This document shows positions 56,505 through 64,000 of a DNA stretch of 64,000 bases, one piece after another. Source of the DNA: Cladorhizidae sp. MBARI D1340-BT2 (lineage: Eukaryota > Porifera > Demospongiae > Poecilosclerida > Cladorhizidae); the NCBI GenBank assembly GCA_028752905.1, contig JAQNBH010000003.1, positions 3,528,204 through 3,592,203 on the forward strand, given 5' to 3'. Every line of letters begins with the position of its first letter. The stretch's first letter is position 1. The notes beneath the pieces are model-generated. The model was not told the DNA's origin. It was given only the letters and a program-made list of their open reading frames with translations, and searched no databases. The position numbers were made by a program, and so were the translations under genes.

Positions 56505-57405
56505 AGCCTCTAGGCTGGGCTAGGGCATCCTTGGTGGATGTGATTGTAGGGCTAGGGCATCCTTGGTGGATGTGATTGTAGGGCTAGGGCATCCTTGGTG
56601 GATGTGATTGTAGGGCTAGGGCATCCTTGGTGGATGTGATTGTAGGGCTAGGGCATCCTTGGTGGAGGTGATTGTAGGGCTAGGGCATCCTTGGTGGATG
56701 TGATTGTAGGGCTAGGGCATATTTGGTGGACGTGATTGTAGGGCTAGGGCATCCTTGGTGGATGTGATTGTAGGGCTAGGGCATCTTTGGTGGACGTGAT
56801 TGTAGGGCTAGGGCATCCTTGGTGGAGGTGATTGTAGGGCTAGGGCATCTTTGGTGGATGTGATTGTAGGGCTAGGGCATCCTTGGTGGATGTGATTCTA
56901 GGGCTAGGGCATCCTTGGTGGAGGTGATTGTAGGGCTAGGGCATCCTTGGTGGACGTGATTGTAGGGCTAGGGCATCCTTGGTGGAGGCGATTGTAGGGC
57001 TAGGGCATCCTTGGTGGATGTGATTCTAGGGCTAGGGCATCCTTGGTGGAGGTGATTCTAGGGCTAGGGCATCCTTGGTGGACGTGATTGTAGGGCTAGG
57101 GCATCCTTGGTGGAGGTGATTGTAGGGCTAGGGCATCCTTGGTGGAGGTGATTCTAGGGCTATGGCATCCTTGGTGGAGGTGATTGTAGGGCTAGGGCAT
57201 CCTTGGTGGAGGTGATTGTAGGGCTAGGGCATCCTTGGTGGACGTGATTCTAGGGCTAGGGCATCCTTGGTGGTCGTGATTCTAGGGCTAGGGCATCCTT
57301 GGTGGATGTGATTCTAGGGCTAGGGCATCCTTGGTGGACGTGATTGTAGGGCTAGGGTATCCTTGGTGGATGTGATTGTAGGGCTAGGGCACCCTTGGGG
57401 ATGAT
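56505..57405. repeat. 32-bp minisatellite, about 28 copies
   Basis: Unit TAGGGCTAGGGCATCCTTGG plus TGGATGTGATTG. Variation is concentrated at GGATG/GGACG/GGAGG and at ATTGTAG/ATTCTAG, so unit types can be used as markers. Confidence 0.97.
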
Positions 57406-57719
57406 TGCAGAATGTTCTGGGAAACTTTGAACTTGATGGCTGGTTATTCATGGCTGGTCCCAGATAATCTGTGGATATCCCTCGCCCTCATGACATAGCC
57501 CACCTTGATCACAAACGTGCCCCTCCATCTCACTTGTAAAAATGCTTTTCCTGACATTCAAGCCTTCCTCCCCCCACCAATTCCTGTCACACCTCTAAGG
57601 CCAGCTTCACAACATGAAAAGATGAACATGCATATTCTATTCTGGCTACTCCTCAATAGGACATCTCATGGCCCCTCCAACTTGGTTTACCTGATGTGGT
57701 AATAAAAATAATTGTATAT

Positions 57720-57830
57720 CACACAATCACACACTCACACACACTTACACACACTCACACACACACACACACACACACACACTCTCTCACTCTCACACAC
57801 ACTCACTCACACACCACACAGACACACAGT
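57720..57830. repeat. (CA)n microsatellite
   Basis: Interrupted (CACACT)n and (CA)n run. Confidence 0.95.
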
Positions 57831-57904
57831 CCCTCCCTGAGGTATGACATCTATAGTCGCTGCACAGATGACGTGTCCAAAATGAAAGAAATCCGACAGT
57901 GGGT

Positions 57905-58115
57905 GTGTTTAACAACAATTGTTTATTCAGGGAGAGATTGGTGTGGTGTATGTGTGTGTTGTGTGTAAGTGTGTGTGTGGTGGTGTGTGCATGTGTGTTA
58001 CAACAGTTGTTTGTTCAGGGTGGGAGGGTCTGTGTGTGGTGTGTGTGTGTAACAACAGTTGTTTGTTCAGGGGTAGGTGTGTGTGTGTGTAACAATGGTT
58101 GATTATTCGGGGGGG
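57905..58115. repeat. Degenerate repeat AACAACAGTTGTTTGTTCAG with (GT)n
   Basis: Four copies of the phrase AACAA(C)AGTTGTTTGTTCAGG separated by (GT)n of different lengths, at 57,911, 57,999, 58,050 and 58,090. The last is followed by a G-run at 58,109-58,125. Confidence 0.8.
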
Positions 58116-58189
58116 GGGGGGGGGGTATATAAAGATTGCTTGGTCTCTTCCCGGCTTTGCTGCTGTTTCTGGAAGTCCTTCTCCAGGGA

Positions 58190-58325
58190 AAGCTGCATAG
58201 GTATCTCTGCTCACCTGCAATCACTCTGAATCCATTCTGCATAGGCATCTCTGCTCACCTGCAATCACTCTGAATCCATTCTGCATAGGCATCTCTCTGC
58301 TCACCTGGAATCACTCTGAATCCCT
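58190..58325. repeat. 47-bp tandem repeat, about three copies
   Basis: Unit CTGCATAGGCATCTCTGCTC plus ACCTGCAATCACTCTGAATCC. It lies inside the segment homologous to 49,600-49,850, which has only one copy. Confidence 0.92.
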
Positions 58326-58589
58326 TTGCTCTTGAGAAAGGATTTGCTCCTGGAGATTTCTTTGCTGTATGTGTTGTAGACAGAGAATCCCACCGCTATG
58401 TAGCTCTTGCCTGCTTACGTCAATGGAGATGATTCTTATGCCGAACTTCATCTTGTTGCATTTACTGAACAGTAGCAGTTAGAGATTGTGTGTGTATTAG
58501 TGTGTGTGTGTGTGTCTGTGTGTATGCATGTGTGAGTGTGTGTGTGTGTGTGCACATGCAATACTATGACTATTACATGGCTGTCATAC

Positions 58590-59030
58590 AGGTTCAGGTA
58601 CCCTGGGATATAAAAATCATTCGAGGCAGCAGATATGGCAGCCTGGAGAGGAGATTGTTGTAAGTGTGTGCTAATTTATCACCATGACATCATCAGTTTG
58701 TGTGTGTGTGTTTTGCGCTACTGGCATGCCTAACATATCTTCTTAATGGCTAGGTGGGCTGGAAATGATTTCATTATCACCAGGACAGCAGTTATATGGG
58801 AAACTCTACAACTGTAAGTGTGCACTAATTAGATTCATTTTTCATAGCATGGGCTAATTGGTATGACGTCATTTATAATGGCTGAGACAAGGGCTCCAGC
58901 TAGTCTGTGGGAGCAATGTCGATGGTGGCGGGATGCTGATATTAAACATCCTCTCAAAACTGAAGTTAAGCTTTATATTTCAACACTGACTGAAGAGTAT
59001 GATGCTACCCATCACAGGTGGTTTGGGTTT
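58590..59030 (+). other. Possible short exons of an unrecognised gene
   Basis: Two similar segments end in the same donor context: GGAGATTGTT before GTAAGTGTGTGCTAATT at about 58,660, and CTCTACAACT before GTAAGTGTGCACTAATT at about 58,815. They look like a duplicated exon-intron border. A third frame from ATG at 58,878 reads MAETRAPASLWEQCRWWRDA and continues open to a possible donor at about 59,018. Phases between the first two do not agree, so no gene model is proposed. Confidence 0.25.
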
Positions 59031-59254
59031 TTTCTTCTTTGTGATTGTTCAATGCAGGGTTTTATCTGGGGAGGGAGGGGAGAGAGACCAATGTTTCTAC
59101 CTGCCACTAATTCCCCCCCTACTAGTTGTTGCACATGAATGAACATGTGGTATTGTCTGACCTCCCCCTCCTGCCCTCTCCCCAACCATATCCCCAATTA
59201 AAACTGCTACGTGTGGATTAGAAACAACAACATAGTGGGTGTGGTTGGTTCAAT

Positions 59255-60205
59255 GAAGGTTCCATAAGGTTCATATAAGTTTTTCATGAGGTTCCTATAG
59301 TGTTCCATAAGGTTCATATAAGTTTTTCATGAGGTTCCTATAGTGTTCCACAGGCATAGGGTTCATATATAGGTTTTTCATGGGGTTCCTATAGTGTTCC
59401 ATAAGGTTCATATAAGTTTTTCATGAGGTTCCTATAATGTTCCGTAAGGTTCATATAAGTTTTTCATGAGGTTCCTACGGTGTTCCATAAGGTTCATATA
59501 AGTTTTTCATGAGGTTCCTATATATAGTGTTCCATAGGCATAGGGTTCATATATAGGTTTTTCATGGGGTTCCTATAGTGTTCCATAAGGTTCATATAAG
59601 TTTTTCATGAGGTTCCTATAGTGTTCCATAAGGTTCATATAAGTTTTTCATGAGGTTCCTACAGTGTTCCATAAGGTTCATATAAGTTTTTCATGAGGTT
59701 CCTACAGTGTTCCATAAGGTTCATAAAAGTTTTTCATGAGGTTCCTACAGTGTTCCATAAGGTTCATATAAGCTTTTCATGAGGTTCCTATAGTGTTCCA
59801 TAAGGTTCATAAAAGTTTTTCATGAGGTTCCTACAGTGTTCCATAAGGTTCATATAAGCTTTTCATGAGGTTCCTATAGTGTTCCATAAGGTTCATATAA
59901 GTTTTTCATGAGATTCCTACAGTGTTCCATAAGTTTTTCATGAGGTTCCTATAAGTTTTTCATGAGGTTCCTACGGTGTTCCATAAGGTTCATATAAGTT
60001 TTTCATGAGGTTCCTACAGTATTCCATAAGGTTCATATAAGTTTTTCATGAGGTTCCTACAGTGTTCCATAAGGTTCATATAAGTTTTTCATGAGGTTCC
60101 TACAGTGTTCCGTAAGGTTCAGTTTTTCATGAGGTTCCTACAAGGGTTCCATAAGGTTCAAATTAGTTTTTCACAAGGTTCCTACAAGTGTTCCATAAGT
60201 TTTTT
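59255..60205. repeat. 43-bp minisatellite, about 22 copies
   Basis: Unit TTCCATAAGGTTCATATAAG plus TTTTTCATGAGGTTCCTATAGTG. A longer variant with CATAGGCATAGGGTTCATATATAGG occurs at about 59,352 and 59,530, marking a higher-order duplication of the first part of the array. Confidence 0.97.
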
Positions 60206-60529
60206 ATATTATTCCATTCCACAAGTCTGCTTCTAATGGGCTTACGTAATAAGAACACAAGCAAGGTTTTGTGTTTTTCATTGTGTGGGGAATGGACTTG
60301 ATTACCCTAAATTGACCACATGACAATCCTGATCTTGCTGCTAGTTTCTATGTGGATTTACACTTGGCTATGTGTGATGAATGCTCTTGGCAATCAAGTT
60401 GTTTGTATAGCTGAATGCAAGGCATTGTGTGGCTGAGCTAAAGCACCTTACCAAGCCTTTTGCTGTGTGCTTTTTAAATTTTTTATTTGTGCATGTTAAG
60501 TGTACATGTATGTTCTTTAGAAACACCCA

Positions 60530-61372
60530 ACTTATGCTCAGTCACACTATACGCTCAGTCACACTTCCATGCCCAACTTATGCTCAGTCACACTTCAATG
60601 CCCAACTTATGCTCAGTCACACTACCATGCCCAACTTATGCTCAGTCACACTGCCATGCCCAACTTATGCTCAGTCACACTACCATGCCCAACTTATGCT
60701 CAGTCACACTGCCATGCCCAACTTATGCTCAGTCACACTACCATGCCCAACTTATGCTCAGTCACACTGCCATGCCCAACTTATACTCAGTCACACTACC
60801 ATGCCCAACTTATGCTCAGTCACACTACCATGCCCAACTTATGCTCAGTCACACTACCATGCCCAACTTATACTCAGTCACACTACCATGCCCAACTTAT
60901 ACTCAGTCACACTGCCATGCCCAACTTATGCTCAGACACACTACCATGCCCAACTTATGCTCAGTCACACTGCCATGCCCAACTTATGCTCAGTCACACT
61001 ACCATGCCCAACTTATACTCAGTCACACTACCATGCCCAACTTATGCTCAGTCACACTACCATGCCCAACTTATGCTCAGACACACTACCATGCCCAACT
61101 TATGCTCAGTCACACTACCATGCCCAACTTATGCTCAGTCACACTACCATGCCCAACTTATGCTCAGTCACACTGCCATGCCCAACTTATGCTCAGTCAC
61201 ACTACCATGCCTAACTTATGCTCAGTCACATTACCATGCCCAACTTATGCTCAGTCACACTACCATGCCTAACTTATGCTCAGTCACACTACCATGCCCA
61301 ACTTATGCTCATTCACACTACCATGCTCAACTTATGCTCAGTCACACTACCATGCCCAACTTACGCTCAGCG
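60530..61372. repeat. 29-bp minisatellite, about 29 copies
   Basis: Unit CCCAACTTATGCTCAGTCAC plus ACTACCATG. The unit has no stop in any plus-strand frame, and 29 is not a multiple of three, so all three frames stay open for 261-279 codons and encode the same cycle of peptides. These frames are spurious. Differences between units are mostly single changes (GCTCAG/ACTCAG, ACTACC/ACTGCC). Confidence 0.97.
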
Positions 61373-61466
61373 ATAGAAAATGGGGAGCTAGGGCCTAAAA
61401 AAAATTGAAGTTTGTTAGTTCTCAGTCGTCAACTAGTATTTCGTTAGTTTCCAGTTCTTTGTCATC

Positions 61467-61757
61467 ATGCAGTCCGAGAAAGGGGTTGCTAAAATTCTGA
61501 CATTCTCAACTTTCCATCTTGAAAGTGAGCTCAGCGATTTGTGGGTGCAGCTTCAGCTGACACCTCTTCCTTCTTTGGGCAGTGCATTTCACTATCTTCT
61601 CTGCCAACCACTTGATGGTCTCAACTCTCAGCTTGGATTTAAAATTTATCTGCTAGCTGGAAAAGAAAGACACTCATCACCACTTCTTGTTCAAGAAGGA
61701 CATTCAACACTGCTCCTTGTTGAAGAAGGTCACAGACTATCTCCTGGAGGGCAGTGA
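61467..61757 (+). other. Unassigned 96-codon open frame
   Basis: Begins MQSEKGVAKILTFSTFHLES with an ATG shortly downstream of the 29-bp array. No domain, signal peptide or membrane segment is clear, and no neighbour supports it. It contains an internal near-repeat of a 30-bp phrase (GAAGGACATTCAACACTGCT-like). It may be chance. Confidence 0.2.
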
Positions 61758-61849
61758 GAGGCTGTGACAAGATTACAGGACTCCAAAGAAGGGTGTGTTC
61801 TCTGGGTTGTAATCAGCTAGTGTTTCCACAGCAACCATGGACCAGGTCT

Positions 61850-61925
61850 TTAGCTAGGGTTAGGGCCAGGGCAGTGGCTAGGGTTAGGGCAATGGTTAGG
61901 GTCAGGGCAATGGCTAGTGTAAGGG
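61850..61925. repeat. Degenerate telomere-like repeat (TAGGGTTAGGG)
   Basis: GCTAGGGTTAGGGCCAGGGC, GGCTAGGGTTAGGGCAATGG and GTTAGGGTCAGGGCAATGG follow one another. TTAGGG occurs several times but in an 18-24 bp unit, so it is a minisatellite or an old interstitial telomeric remnant. Confidence 0.6.
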
Positions 61926-62185
61926 GAGTGGTTACAGCTGCATAGCTGAGAGGCATGTGTGTGTATGTGTACGAGTTCTGCACACGCTTCACATATTATT
62001 CGAGGGCGAACGCTATTTTGTTCAGACCTTGTAATTGTATTGGAGGGCGAATACCATTTGAGGAAATATGATATATATATATAGTCAGTATCTTTCCTCT
62101 GCTGTCTGTTCTCCTTGGCATTCAGCACCCACGCCAAGACAGGACACACAGGGGAATAGTTTCTACCTTGCCAAGCTTGTTATAT

Positions 62186-62485
62186 CTAGTTCCTCATGGC
62201 CAATGGTATATCCACCTCCATAGCTGAGTTGAAGAATCCAGTAGCTGTAGCATAATGGGACTCCATTGACTTGTCCTGCCTGCCACTAACTGCAGCCCAT
62301 TCATACTTCTGGGCTGCCAGTTCTCTTGACCTTTTTTTTTCCACACCGAAATGACAATTTCGCATGTGATCCGTTATTTTTTGGGTGAACGTATGAATGT
62401 GTGGTGAACAATATATGCAATAATTATATCCACTTCCCTTGTGGTCTTGTTTCTCTCGGTAACAATACATAAGACTGCATGCTCT
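62186..62485 (-). pseudogene. BED/C2H2-like zinc-finger remnant, probably hAT-derived
   Basis: The minus strand, after leaving the 42-bp array, reads YNYCIYCSPHIHTFTQKITD then HMRNCHFG: a Cys-x2-Cys ... His-x3/4-Cys pattern typical of BED fingers at the N-terminus of hAT transposases. It continues ELAAQKYEWAAVSG and stops at 62,186 after ATATGFFNSAMEVDIP. No catalytic domain follows. The frame is continuous with the repeat array only because the repeat lacks stops. Confidence 0.45.
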
Positions 62486-63245
62486 ATACTTAATACTGCA
62501 ATAACAACATAAGACTGCATGCTCTATACTTAATACAGCAATAACAACACACAAGACTGCATGCTCTATACTTAATACAGCAATAACAACACATAAGACT
62601 GCATGCTCTATACTTAATACAGCAATAACAACACACAAGACTGCATGCTCTATACTTAATACAGCAATAACAACATACAAGACTGCATGCTCTATACTTA
62701 ATACAGCAATAATAACACACAAGACTGCATGCTCTATACTTAATACAGCAATAACAATACACAAGACTGCATGCTCTATACTTAATACAGCAATAACAAC
62801 ACACAAGACTGCATGCTCTATACTTAATACAGCAATAACAACATAAGACTGCATGCTCTATACTTAATACAGCAATAACAACATTAGACGGCATGCTCTA
62901 TACTTAATACAGCAATAATAACACACAAGACTGCATGCTCTATACTTAATACAGCAATAATAACATACAAGACTGCATGCTCTATACTTAATACAGCAAT
63001 AATAACACACAAGACTGCATGCTCTATACTTAATACAGCAATAACAACACACAAGACTGCATGCTCTATACTTAATACAGCAATAATAACATACAAGACT
63101 GCATGCTCTATACTTAATACAGCAATAATAACACACAAGACTGCATGCTCTATACTTAATACAGCAATAACAACACACAAGACTACATGCTCTATACTTA
63201 ATACAGCAATAACAACACACAAGACTGCATGCTAATACAGCAATA
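62465..63245. repeat. 42-bp minisatellite, about 18 copies
   Basis: Unit AAGACTGCATGCTCTATACT plus TAATACAGCAATAACAACACAC, with 39-bp variants lacking CAC. Both lengths are multiples of three, so long minus-strand frames (118-222 codons, Cys-rich CCYCCIKYRACSLV-type) result. Confidence 0.97.
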
Positions 63246-63254
63246 ACAACATGG

Positions 63255-63413
63255 GTACAATGACCTTCTCAATAATCAACTTTGAATATACACACTCGGA
63301 GGTTTCTGCTAGGTGCTCTAGCCTTCATCAGGAATTCCTGATGAAGGCTGGCAGAAACTTTGTGTGAGTAAATTCAATTCTATTTCAAGTTGATTATTGA
63401 GAATGCCATTGTA
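63255..63413. mobile_element. Foldback element with 28-bp central palindrome
   Basis: The centre 63,321-63,348 is a perfect palindrome (GCCTTCATCAGG AATT CCTGATGAAGGC). Outer arms (CTTCTCAATAATCAACTTT near 63,265-63,283 and AAGTTGATTATTGAGAATG near 63,387-63,405) are also inverted. Related pieces lie at 11,830-11,935, 48,375-48,460 and 55,740-55,785, so this is a dispersed short family, MITE-like, without coding capacity. Confidence 0.7.
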
Positions 63414-63605
63414 TCTACATTATGTCAACTGAGAGTTCATAGAGAATAAATTCAGCTTCTACACTATTGATGAACACGACTATTTTGCATTGGTTTGAAG
63501 AACTCTGGTGTCACAGAAGATTGTTTTGTTGCATCAATGATGTGGCTTGAGGGGAATTTTTTTTATAAGGGCTGGATTCAAGTTGTCTAGAAGATCCATC
63601 TGTGT

Positions 63606-64000
63606 GTGCTAGCCTTGTCTCAGTAGGCTGGATATAGCCCTGGTTCTATCAGCTGGGTGCTAGCCTGGTTTCAGTAGGCTTGGTATAGCCCTAGTTCTAT
63701 CAGCTGGGTGCTAGCCTGGTCTCAGTAGGCTGGGTATAGCCCTGGTTCTATCAGCTGGGTGCTAGCCTGGTTTCAGTAGGCTGGGTATAGCCCTGGTTCT
63801 ATCAGCTGGGTGCTAGCCTGGTCTCAGTAGGCTGGGTATAGCCCTGGTTCTATCAGCTGGGTGCTAGCCTGGTTTCAGTAGGCTGGGTATAGCCCTGGTT
63901 CTATCAGCTGGGTGCTAGCCTTGTCTCAGTAGGCTGGGTATAGCCCTGGTTCTATCAGCTGGGTGCTAGCCTGGTTTCAGTAGGCTGGGTATAGCCCTGG
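63606..64000. repeat. 51-bp minisatellite with strict dimer structure
   Basis: About eight copies of TAGCCTGGTCTCAGTAGGCT plus GGGTATAGCCCTGGTTCTAT and CAGCTGGGTGC. Copies alternate GTCTCAG and GTTTCAG without exception, so the true period is 102 bp. The array runs off the right edge. Confidence 0.97.

Noticed and set aside
61850..61925. A true telomere end
   Set aside because: The repeat is degenerate, short and followed by unrelated DNA and other arrays.

Overview
The window is nuclear DNA from an animal. Spliced genes with GT-AG introns, immunoglobulin-like exons in phase 1, LINE, Ty3/Gypsy, hAT and PIF/Harbinger transposons and no bacterial operon structure all support this. The AT-rich, minisatellite-laden character with short introns suggests a non-bilaterian marine invertebrate, most likely a sponge. 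That is inference; nothing here fixes the species.

Layout. 1-885 is a 33-bp minisatellite. 1.3-8.0 kb holds one host gene on the plus strand, a cell-surface immunoglobulin-like protein of which four phase-1 exons are visible. Its large intron (2.05-6.48 kb) carries a broken retroelement C-terminus and a decayed Ty3/Gypsy pol gene. 8.6-11.5 kb has two decayed LINE fragments in opposite orientation. 12.03-16.19 kb is a Ty3/Gypsy element on the minus strand, bounded by two LTRs, with frameshifts and a deletion of the reverse transcriptase palm. 16.4-17.8 kb has short minisatellites and a purine tract. 17.9-24.0 kb is a cluster of broken hAT-type transposases (TTF zinc finger and DUF4371 families); one composite insertion splits a pre-existing minisatellite. 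24.99-27.44 kb is a 50-bp satellite-like array. 27.95-29.4 kb is a minus-strand Gypsy fragment (LTR, primer site, gag). 34.35-35.2 kb is an 18-bp array open in several frames on both strands.

35,787-38,957 is an apparently complete PIF/Harbinger transposon: terminal inverted repeats, TAA target duplication, a four-exon transposase with D, D and E in place, and a four-exon Myb/SANT-like partner gene. 40,485-45,790 is a nearly complete LINE with a PHD-finger ORF1 and an apurinic endonuclease/reverse transcriptase ORF2. Its 5' end is duplicated in inverted orientation, giving a palindrome with 405-bp arms and a 41-bp loop.

45.8-56.5 kb is mostly AT-rich DNA with microsatellites, homopolymer tracts and one possible two-exon gene for a very small protein ending in a CaaX box. 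56.5-64.0 kb is more than half minisatellite (units of 32, 47, 43, 29, 42 and 51 bp), with a BED-like zinc-finger remnant and a short foldback element.

Overall the window is a mobile-element and tandem-repeat landscape around one recognisable host gene. The most informative objects are the intact Harbinger element, the LINE with the self-complementary 5' end, the immunoglobulin-like gene with apparently alternative 3' exons, and the unusually dense and varied minisatellites (roughly 9 kb in total, estimated by eye).
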